Source of the DNA: JABIRQ01 sp963583595
GTDB lineage: Bacteria > Pseudomonadota > Alphaproteobacteria > CADEGL01
DNA: 12,165 nucleotides
Reading direction: 5' to 3'
Assembly (NCBI GenBank): GCA_963583595.1
Contig: CAUZWC010000070.1
Coordinates: forward strand, 1 to 12,165
The first letter of the stretch is position 1; the number at the start of each line of letters is the position of its first letter. The notes beneath the pieces are model-generated. The model worked only from the letters and a program-made list of their open reading frames with translations. It searched no databases and was not told the DNA's origin. Of the stretch, positions 6,941 through 12,165 are shown piece after piece. A program made the position numbers and the translations under genes.

Positions 6941-7573
6941 GTGACGAATATGTTTAGCGGACGCTCCGGCGCGATCATCGCGACGATTGCAGTCATCGGT
7001 TGGTTCGCCGCCGGGATCTATTATTTCGTTCTGGCGCCGGAATCGGTCCAGAACTCCCAGATGCCGATCGCTCAGACCGAGGGGATGGCCGCCATCGGCG
7101 GGCCCTTCTCGCTGATCGACCAGGACGGCATGCGGGTCACCGAGAAGACCTATGCCGGCAAATACCTGTTGATCTATTTTGGCTACACATATTGCCCGGA
7201 TGTCTGCCCCAGCAGCCTCTACGCCATGACCGAGGCCCTGGATATCCTGGGCGACAAGGCCGAACGGGTGCAGCCCATTCTGATCACGGTCGATCCGGAA
7301 CGCGACACGCCGGAAATCCTCAAGCAATACGTCACCAATTTCCATCCCAGCCTGGTCGGCTTGACCGGAAGCCCGGTCGAGGTGACGGCGGCGGCGAAGG
7401 CCTACCGCGTCTATTTTGCCAAGACGGCGGGGGATGACGGCGATCCGAAAAACTATCTGATGGATCACAGCGCTTTCATCTTCCTGACGGTCCCGGACGG
7501 CGCCTATATCACCCATTTCTCGCCCACCACCACGCCGGCGGAAATGGCCGAGCGCCTGACCGGACTTCTCTAG
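6941..7573 (+). CDS. SCO1/SenC family copper chaperone
   Basis: A 210-residue membrane-anchored thioredoxin-fold protein of the SCO1/SenC/PrrC family, which delivers copper to, or keeps reduced, the CuA site of cytochrome c oxidase. A single N-terminal transmembrane segment lies at about residues 11-32, with the rest facing the periplasm. The copper ligands are all present: C85 and C89 in YCPDVCP and H176 in MDHSAFIF. The DPERDTPE stretch typical of the family is intact. The start is taken as GTG at 6941; ATG at 6950 is an alternative and changes only three residues. It sits between a small lipoprotein and cobB with gaps of 21 and 26 bases, away from any oxidase genes in this window. The family call is firm; the exact oxidase partner is not known from here. 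Confidence 0.93.
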   Translation: MTNMFSGRSGAIIATIAVIGWFAAGIYYFVLAPESVQNSQMPIAQTEGMAAIGGPFSLIDQDGMRVTEKTYAGKYLLIYFGYTYCPDVCPSSLYAMTEALDILGDKAERVQPILITVDPERDTPEILKQYVTNFHPSLVGLTGSPVEVTAAAKAYRVYFAKTAGDDGDPKNYLMDHSAFIFLTVPDGAYITHFSPTTTPAEMAERLTGLL

Positions 7574-7599
7574 CGGACACGCCGAAGCGGCGCCGGCCC

Positions 7600-8961
7600 G
7601 TGCCCCTTTCCGCCCCCGGACTTATTCTCGCCGCGCCCGCCTCGGGCAGCGGCAAGACCGTGACGACCCTGGCCCTGATCCGCGCCCTGACCCGGCAGGG
7701 CCGGTGCGTCGCCGCCGCCAAGATCGGCCCCGACTATATCGATCCCGCCTATCACGCCGCCGCAGGCGGCCGGGCCTGCCTGAATCTTGACGGTTGGGCC
7801 ATGCGCCCGGCGCTGCTCGGCGCGCTGGTCGCGGATCTGTCCCGCGAAGCCGATATCGTAATCGCCGAGGGCGTGATGGGCCTGTTCGATGGCGCGGGCC
7901 TGGCCGGCAGGACTGGCGGGGCCTGGGGCGAAGGTTCGACGGCGGATGCCGCGGCGGCGACCGGCTGGCCCGTTCTGCTGATCGTCGATGCGGGAGGGCA
8001 GGCGGCCTCGGCCGCCGCCATGGTCGCGGGCTTCACCCGTTACCGGCCCGACGTGACGGTGGCCGGCGTCCTGTTCAACCGGATCGGCGGGCCGCGCCAT
8101 GCCGCGATGATCGCCGCGGCGATGGCCGACAAAGTGCCGGAGATCGCCGTCTGCGGCTTTCTGCCGCGCGACGACCGGCTGGCCCTGCCATCGCGTCATC
8201 TGGGGCTGGTCCAGGCCAGCGAGCATGACGCGATGGACCGCTTTCTCGATGGCGCGGCCGATCTAATCGAAGAGCATGTCTCGATCGACGGCCTGATCGC
8301 CTTGGCACGGCCGGGGACAATGGTCTCGAGCGGCCAAGCGGTGGCGCCGCTGCCGCCCTTCGGCCAGCGGATCGCGGTGGCGCAGGACCGAGCCTTCGCC
8401 TTCTGCTATCCGGCGACCCTGACCGGCTGGCGCGACGCCGGCGCCGCCTTGTCCTTCTTTTCGCCCCTGGCGGACGAAGCGCCGGACCCGGATGCCGATG
8501 CGGTCTATCTGCCCGGCGGCTATCCCGAGCTTCATGCGGGGCGTCTCGCCGCCAATGGCCATTTCCGGGCCGGCCTGGATGCCGCGGCCACGCGCGGGGC
8601 CGCCGTCTTCGGGGAGTGCGGCGGCTATATGGTGCTGGGCGGCGGCCTGATCGACGGGGAGGGCGCGCGCCACGCCATGGCCGGCCTGTTGGCCGTTGAA
8701 ACCTCCTTCGCCACGCGCCGCCTGCATCTGGGGTATCGGGTCCTGCGGACCATCGCCGAAAGCCCTTTGGGGCCGCGCGGCACGGCCTTCCGGGGCCACG
8801 AGTTCCACTACGCCACGGTTCTGCGTGAGGGTGAGGGCGCCCCCCTGTTCGAGGCCCGCAATGCCGCGGGCGACGTCATGGGCGCGGTCGGCTCCCGGCG
8901 CGGGACCGTCGCCGGCTCCTTCATTCATCTGATCGATTCAGCCCCGCCCGAGGGCGCTTGA
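7600..8961 (+). CDS. cobB: Cobyrinate (hydrogenobyrinate) a,c-diamide synthase
   Basis: A 453-residue two-domain amidotransferase that uses ATP and glutamine to amidate the a and c carboxylates of the corrin ring, normally as a cytoplasmic enzyme. The N-terminal dethiobiotin-synthetase-like ATPase domain has a P-loop APASGSGKT at 12-20, KIGPDYIDPAYH at 41-52 and EGVMGLFDG at 90-98. The C-terminal class-I glutaminase-like domain has LPGGYPELHA, the nucleophile C340 in GECGGYMVLG and H443 in AGSFIHLI. Length is that of the CobB/CbiA family. The GTG start is the only reasonable one in this frame after the SCO1 stop, 26 bases upstream; no strong ribosome site is visible, so coupling to SCO1 translation is plausible. 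Whether the substrate carries cobalt (CbiA role) or not (CobB role) is not decided by sequence; cbiD and cbiG in the locus favour cobalt. Confidence 0.95.
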   Translation: MPLSAPGLILAAPASGSGKTVTTLALIRALTRQGRCVAAAKIGPDYIDPAYHAAAGGRACLNLDGWAMRPALLGALVADLSREADIVIAEGVMGLFDGAGLAGRTGGAWGEGSTADAAAATGWPVLLIVDAGGQAASAAAMVAGFTRYRPDVTVAGVLFNRIGGPRHAAMIAAAMADKVPEIAVCGFLPRDDRLALPSRHLGLVQASEHDAMDRFLDGAADLIEEHVSIDGLIALARPGTMVSSGQAVAPLPPFGQRIAVAQDRAFAFCYPATLTGWRDAGAALSFFSPLADEAPDPDADAVYLPGGYPELHAGRLAANGHFRAGLDAAATRGAAVFGECGGYMVLGGGLIDGEGARHAMAGLLAVETSFATRRLHLGYRVLRTIAESPLGPRGTAFRGHEFHYATVLREGEGAPLFEARNAAGDVMGAVGSRRGTVAGSFIHLIDSAPPEGA

Positions 8962-9020
8962 CCCTGGCCGCCCAGGCACCCACAAATGGGCCTCACGTGC
9001 CCGCCCGCGACCGTCAATCT

Positions 9021-9027
9021 GAGGAGG
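9021..9027 (+). promoter_or_regulatory. Strong Shine-Dalgarno sequence that fixes the aldolase start
   Basis: GAGGAGG lies eight bases before the ATG at 9036, the best ribosome binding site in this half of the window. It settles the start against the longer open frame that runs back into the end of cobB. Confidence 0.8.
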
Positions 9028-9035
9028 CCTCCGCC

Positions 9036-9953
9036 ATGCCCGCCAGCACCCAGCCCCGCGGCGTCTTCGCCGCTGCCCTGACCCCGATGAATGCCGATTT
9101 TTCGGTCGATATCGAACGGCTGATCAGCCATTACCGCTGGCTGCTGGACAATGGCTGCGACGGCATCGCCGTCCTGGGCACGACCGGCGAGGCCAATTCC
9201 TTTTCGGTCGAGGAGCGCCTGGCCGTGATCGAGGCGGTCGGCGCCTCCAGCCTGCCGATGGACAAGATGATGATCGGCACTGGCTGCTGCGCCCTGCCCG
9301 ACACCATCCGGCTGACCAAGGCGGCCCTCGCCGCCGGGGCCGATAACGTCCTGATGCTGCCGCCCTTCTACTACAAGGGTGTGAGCGACGACGGCGTCTT
9401 CGAGGTCTTCTCGCGGGTCGTCGAGGCGGTCGGCGAGGACCGACTGCGCGTCTATCTCTACGATTTTCCACAGATGACCGGCATTCGCTTCAGCCCGGAC
9501 CTGATCGGCCGTTTCCTCGAAGCCTTCCCCGGCACCATCGTCGGGATCAAGGACAGCTCAGGCGATATCGACAATATGCGAGCGATCCTGCACCGGTTTC
9601 CCGATTTCGGGGTTTTCGCCGGGACCGAGCGTTATCTGCTCGACATCCTGCGCGACGGCGGCCCGGGCTGCATCAGCGCCAGCACCAACCTGACCGCGCC
9701 GATGGCAGCCGAGGTCTATGCCAATTGGGACACGGACCGGGCCGATGCCCTGCAGGAAAGCCTGATCCAGGTGCGCACGGCGATCGAGTCCGCGCCCATG
9801 GTGCCCGGCCTGAAGGCCATGATGGCGCGCAGCTCCGGCGACACCGACTGGCTCGCCATGCGCCCGCCGCTGATGAAGCTGGACCCGGCCAAGGCCCAGG
9901 CCCTGGCCGACGCCCTGGCGGCGACCGCCTTCCGCTTCGCCGAGGCCGCCTAG
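9036..9953 (+). CDS. Dihydrodipicolinate synthase (DapA) superfamily aldolase, substrate unknown
   Basis: A 305-residue TIM-barrel class-I aldolase of the DapA/NanA/KDG-aldolase superfamily, which forms a Schiff base between a lysine and a 2-oxo acid such as pyruvate. Catalytic features are present: GTTGE with T49-T50, the PPFYYKG tyrosines near 112-113, Y142 in YLYDFP, and the Schiff-base K172 in GIKDSSGD. After the Y-x-x-P, true dihydrodipicolinate synthases have an arginine that binds the aspartate semialdehyde carboxylate (PGRTG in many); here the stretch reads PQMTG, so lysine biosynthesis is unlikely. A keto-sugar-acid or other pyruvate aldolase is more probable. It follows cobB by 74 bases and precedes a metallopeptidase gene by four; neither neighbour indicates the substrate. 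The start is supported by GAGGAGG eight bases upstream. Confidence 0.9.
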   Translation: MPASTQPRGVFAAALTPMNADFSVDIERLISHYRWLLDNGCDGIAVLGTTGEANSFSVEERLAVIEAVGASSLPMDKMMIGTGCCALPDTIRLTKAALAAGADNVLMLPPFYYKGVSDDGVFEVFSRVVEAVGEDRLRVYLYDFPQMTGIRFSPDLIGRFLEAFPGTIVGIKDSSGDIDNMRAILHRFPDFGVFAGTERYLLDILRDGGPGCISASTNLTAPMAAEVYANWDTDRADALQESLIQVRTAIESAPMVPGLKAMMARSSGDTDWLAMRPPLMKLDPAKAQALADALAATAFRFAEAA

Positions 9954-9957
9954 AGCG

Positions 9958-10665
9958 ATGGCCGCGCCGGATGAACGGCGCATTCTCGATCTGCCCGACG
10001 GCCGGGCGGTCCGTCTCGATCTGCGGCGCAGCCCGCGCGCCCGGCGCCTGACCCTGCGGTTGGCGCCGGCCGGCGAAACCGCCGAACTTGTCCTGCCCCG
10101 CGGCGTGTCCGAGGCCCAGGCCTGGCGTTTCGCGCAGGAACACCGCGGCTGGCTGGCCGCAAGGCTGGATCGCCTACCGCAGCGCGTGGCTTTCGCCGAC
10201 GGCGCCTGCCTGCCGGTTCTGGGGCAGGAGCTGCGCATTCGCCACCGGCCCGACCAACTGCGCCTGATCGAGGCCGCCGAGGCCGAGATCCGGGTCGGCG
10301 GCGCGCCCGAGAAGCTGCCCGCGCGCGTCGAAACCTGGTTACGCGAAGCGGCGCGCGAGGCCTTTTGCGAGCGCACCGCCACCATGGCCGCCGAATTGGG
10401 CCGGCCGGTGCCGGCCGTCACGATCCGCGACACGCGCAGCCGCTGGGGCAGCTGTTCTTCGCGCAGCGGCCTCGCCTTCTCCTGGCGGCTCGTCCTCGCT
10501 CCGGTTTTCGTCATCGACTATGTCGCAGCCCATGAATCCGCCCATCTGGTCGAGATGAATCACAGCCCGGCCTTCTGGCGCATCGTCGACCGGCTGAACG
10601 GGCGCGCGAAAGAGGCCCGGCGCTGGTTGCGCAGCGAGGGTTCGGCCCTTCACCGCTACGGTTAG
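9958..10665 (+). CDS. YgjP/DUF45-type zinc metallopeptidase
   Basis: A 235-residue protein of the YgjP-like (DUF45, WLM/SprT-related) metal-dependent hydrolase family. The zinc site is the HESAH motif, H192-E193-x-x-H196, followed by the third ligand H202 in EMNHSPAFW. Upstream is the family signature R-W-G-S-C at 162-166, with the usual serine-rich turn. The N-terminal half is a beta-rich domain full of arginine. No signal peptide or membrane segment is seen, so it should be cytoplasmic. The physiological substrate of the family is poorly known; proteolysis is inferred from the zinc motif. The ATG is four bases after the stop of the aldolase gene, so the two are likely co-transcribed. Confidence 0.92.
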   Translation: MAAPDERRILDLPDGRAVRLDLRRSPRARRLTLRLAPAGETAELVLPRGVSEAQAWRFAQEHRGWLAARLDRLPQRVAFADGACLPVLGQELRIRHRPDQLRLIEAAEAEIRVGGAPEKLPARVETWLREAAREAFCERTATMAAELGRPVPAVTIRDTRSRWGSCSSRSGLAFSWRLVLAPVFVIDYVAAHESAHLVEMNHSPAFWRIVDRLNGRAKEARRWLRSEGSALHRYG

Positions 10666-10777
10666 ATCGGGGCGCCAACCTTCCCGGGGCCGGAATATCG
10701 GGCGCAAGCATCGGATAGCGGCAGGATCGAGTTCGCGGCCTAATGGCGCCATGACGCAACCTGAAAGGACCGAACTG

Positions 10778-10957
10778 ATGCTCGATTCTGATCGCTGGCG
10801 GGCCGTTCTGGCCCGCGACCCCGAGGCCAATGGCCGCTTCGTCTATGCCGTGCGCTCGACCGGGGCGCGCCCAGGTGAATTTCTTCGAGGACCCGGCCCG
10901 GGAAGAGGCTGCCGGCTGCCGGCGCTGCCGGCCGGAGGATGCCTATATGGCGAATAG
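10778..10957 (+). pseudogene. ada: Broken N-terminal Ada (methylphosphotriester sensor) domain
   Basis: This short frame begins like an Ada N-terminal domain: DRWRAVLARDP, then GRFVYAVRSTG, after an ATG with AAAGGA eight bases upstream (an ATG at 10751 is also in frame). In Ada proteins the next residues carry two zinc cysteines, the first being the methyl acceptor (C38 and C42 in E. coli). Here that block is missing: STG is followed directly by ARP, and then the recognisable downstream segment VNFFEDPAREEAAG continues in a different frame. The other cysteine pair survives in that second frame as CRRC, but the FRP-type residues normally just before it are also gone, at a spot with three copies of CTGCCGG (10909-10931). 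The first frame ends with TAG at 10957, 11 bases into the next gene. It could act only as a coupling leader, or be read together with the next frame if a base in GGGG (10862-10865) is an error. Confidence 0.7.
10934..10938 (+). promoter_or_regulatory. Ribosome binding site for the internal ada start
   Basis: GGAGG lies eight bases before the ATG at 10947, within what would be the coding sequence of the zinc domain. Its strength and spacing support independent or coupled initiation of the downstream AraC-methyltransferase protein and decide this start over the ATG at 10830. Confidence 0.65.
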
Positions 10958-11807
10958 CCAGACCGAGATGGTGCGCAAGGCCTGCGCCGCGATCGACGCG
11001 GCGACCGACGGCCCGCCGACCCTGGCTACCTTGGGTGAAAGCCTGGGGGTCAGTCCCCATCACCTGCAGCGGGTGTTTAAGAAACTGATGGGCATCAGCC
11101 CGAGGCAGTATGCCGACGAGCGGCGCCTGGGGCGGCTGAAGATGCGTCTGAAACGGGGCGAGGCGGTGACCGGCGCGCTCTACGAGGCGGGCTACGGTTC
11201 GTCCAGCCGGCTCTACGAAAATGCCGGCGAGCATCTGGGCATGACCCCGGGCACCTATCGGCGCGGCGGCGAGGGCGCCCGGATGCGCTTCACCATCGTC
11301 GATTGCGCGCTCGGCCGCCTGGTCGTCGCCGCGACGGATCAAGGCTTGTGCTTCCTCGGCTTCGGCGATGACGACGGCGACCTCGAAGAGGAGTTGCGCG
11401 AGGAGTTCCCCAAGGCAGAGGAGATCCGGCGCGACGAAGCGGGCCTCGCCGAATGGGTCGATCCCCTGATCGCTCATCTGGCGGGCCAGGTCGGCAGCCT
11501 GCCCCTGCCGCTCGACGTTCAGGCCACGGCGTTCCAGCGCCAGGTCTGGGAAGCCCTGCGCACCATTCCAGCGGGGGAGACCCGGACCTATCGGGAGATC
11601 GCCGCCCAGCTCGGCCGACCCACGGCCAGCCGCGCAGTCGGCAGCGCCTGCGCGCGCAACCCCGTCTCCCTGGTCATCCCCTGCCACCGTGTGGTGCGCG
11701 AGGATGGCGGGCTCGGTGGCTATCGCTGGGGTTTGGCGCGCAAGAAGCGCTTGATAGCCACCGAACGCAGCGTGGCCGCGAAATCGCGCGCCAAACGACA
11801 GGGCTGA
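10947..11807 (+). CDS. ada: AraC-type DNA-binding and O6-methylguanine-DNA methyltransferase protein (Ada without its sensor domain)
   Basis: A 286-residue protein. Residues about 7-105 form an AraC-family double helix-turn-helix (TLATLGESLGVSPHHLQRVF, then a second helix pair ending GMTPGTYRR). Residues 113-275 form a complete O6-alkylguanine-DNA alkyltransferase, with R229 (the base-flipping arginine, in ASRAVG) and the acceptor C246 in the PCHRV motif. It should repair O6-methylguanine irreversibly by moving the methyl to C246. In full-length Ada, methylation of the N-terminal domain switches on transcription; that domain is broken here, so induction by methylphosphotriesters should be lost. 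The frame is open back to 10830, but ATG 10947 is chosen because GGAGG is eight bases upstream. Translation may be coupled to the upstream fragment, whose stop overlaps by 11 bases. If the upstream frameshift is a sequencing error, one protein of about 342 residues would result, still without the methyl-acceptor cysteine. Confidence 0.85.
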   Translation: MANSQTEMVRKACAAIDAATDGPPTLATLGESLGVSPHHLQRVFKKLMGISPRQYADERRLGRLKMRLKRGEAVTGALYEAGYGSSSRLYENAGEHLGMTPGTYRRGGEGARMRFTIVDCALGRLVVAATDQGLCFLGFGDDDGDLEEELREEFPKAEEIRRDEAGLAEWVDPLIAHLAGQVGSLPLPLDVQATAFQRQVWEALRTIPAGETRTYREIAAQLGRPTASRAVGSACARNPVSLVIPCHRVVREDGGLGGYRWGLARKKRLIATERSVAAKSRAKRQG

Positions 11808-11833
11808 TTCGGACGGATCGTCTCTTTGGCATT

Positions 11834-11869
11834 GCCCCTCGAGAGGCCCTTTGGGCCGTCTCGAAGGGC
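11834..11869. repeat. Long imperfect palindrome between convergent genes; possible dispersed repeat or terminator
   Basis: GCCC, one mismatch, TCGAGA, GGCCC, a TTT loop, GGGCC, a one-base bulge, TCTCGA, one mismatch position, GGGC: about 15 base pairs in a 36-base element, the strongest hairpin I can find in the window. Read on the minus strand it begins CCCTTCGAGACGGCCC, which resembles the CCTTCGAGAC-type palindromic intergenic repeats that are common in alphaproteobacterial genomes (recollection, not a search). It sits between the end of ada and the end of the penicillin-binding protein gene, where it could stop transcription from both sides, though no T-run follows on either strand. Confidence 0.6.
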
Positions 11870-11880
11870 CACCTCCACGT

Positions 11881-12165
11881 TCAGCGCGGGGTTTCCTTCG
11901 GCGGGCTGGATGTGACCGGGGCCTTGGCCGGGCGTGGCATGGGCACGGATCGGGAAATCGGCCGAAGCGGCGGCGCGACCGGCGCGACTTCCGGCTCAGC
12001 CATGGCCGGCGGCGCATCCGGAATGGCGAGACCGGGCAGGGGCCGGGCCGGTTGCCCATCCAGCGCGGCCTTCATGAAAGCCGCCCAGAGCCGGGCGGGC
12101 AGGCCGCCGCCGGTCACCTTGTTCATCGGCGCGCCGTCGTCATTGCCCATCCAGACCCCCGTCGT
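11881..12165 (-). CDS. PBP1A-type penicillin-binding protein, C-terminal end (5' part outside window)
   Basis: The last 94 residues of a bifunctional peptidoglycan glycosyltransferase/transpeptidase. The frame is open to the right edge. Visible is the conserved end of the transpeptidase domain, TTGVWMGNDDGAPMNKVTGG followed by GLPARLWAAFM, which comes after the KTG active-site motif in class-A PBPs of alphaproteobacteria. A Pro/Ala-rich, probably disordered tail of about 60 residues ends the protein. The ATG at 12150 is an internal methionine, not the start. The catalytic serine and glycosyltransferase residues lie beyond the window, so activity cannot be judged. The gene converges on ada, with the palindrome at 11834-11869 in the 73-base gap. 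Confidence 0.85.
   Translation of the reverse strand, partial: TTGVWMGNDDGAPMNKVTGGGLPARLWAAFMKAALDGQPARPLPGLAIPDAPPAMAEPEVAPVAPPLRPISRSVPMPRPAKAPVTSSPPKETPR

Noticed and set aside
8963..8976. CCTGG-CCGC-CCAGG hairpin after cobB as a terminator
   Set aside because: Five base pairs without a T-tract is too weak to call.
8958..9035. Aldolase starting inside the end of cobB
   Set aside because: GAGGAGG eight bases before ATG 9036 and the usual N-terminus of the family both favour the later start.
1..12165. CRISPR arrays, tRNA or rRNA genes, transposases and attachment sites
   Set aside because: No regularly spaced repeats, cloverleaf-like sequences, transposase motifs or terminal repeats were found by reading both strands.

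Overview
This is a high-GC window with dense, short-gapped, mostly co-directional genes. The protein flavour (CobI/CobM/CobK-type names, an SCO1 gene, a PBP1A-type C-terminus ending in a Pro-rich tail) fits an alphaproteobacterium, probably of the Rhodospirillales kind. That placement is inferred from gene content and protein style; no marker gene is present. Most of the window is a cobalamin (vitamin B12) corrin-ring locus, followed by a short stretch of unrelated housekeeping and accessory genes.

Layout. Positions 1-3037 (+) hold the end of cobI, a fused cbiG-cobJ gene and cobM, all overlapping or closely spaced. Positions 3054-5519 (-) hold cbiD, cobK and a small exported ankyrin-repeat protein gene, read in that order and converging on cobM. 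A 133-bp divergent control region (5520-5652) separates cbiD from cobA (+). Positions 6590-8961 (+) hold a small Cys-containing lipoprotein, an SCO1/SenC copper chaperone and cobB, probably one transcript. Positions 9036-10665 (+) hold a DapA-superfamily aldolase and a YgjP-type zinc metallopeptidase. Then come a remodelled ada locus (10778-11807, +), a strong palindrome (11834-11869), and the 3' end of a PBP1A-type penicillin-binding protein gene (-) running off the right edge.

How the genes work together. CobA makes precorrin-2 from uroporphyrinogen III. CobI, CobJ, CobM and CbiD methylate C20, C17, C11 and C1. CbiG opens the delta-lactone and releases the two-carbon unit. CobK reduces the macrocycle and CobB amidates the a and c side chains. 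Full-length CbiG together with CbiD, with no cobF, cobG or cobZ in view, points to an early-cobalt (oxygen-independent type) route even though most genes have closest relatives that are usually given cob names. Genes for cobalt insertion, CobH/CbiC, CobL/CbiE-T and the lower-ligand steps are not in the window.

The most unusual feature is the ada locus. The N-terminal methylphosphotriester-sensing domain has lost the segment that should carry the methyl-acceptor cysteine and its partner, and it is out of frame with the rest. The AraC-type DNA-binding and O6-methylguanine methyltransferase domains are intact behind a fresh, well-placed ribosome binding site, and the two frames overlap by 11 bases. 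Other points worth a look are the exported ankyrin protein riding in the cobalamin operon, the apparently leaderless divergent cobA/cbiD starts around an inverted repeat, and the pairing of a copper chaperone with cobB.
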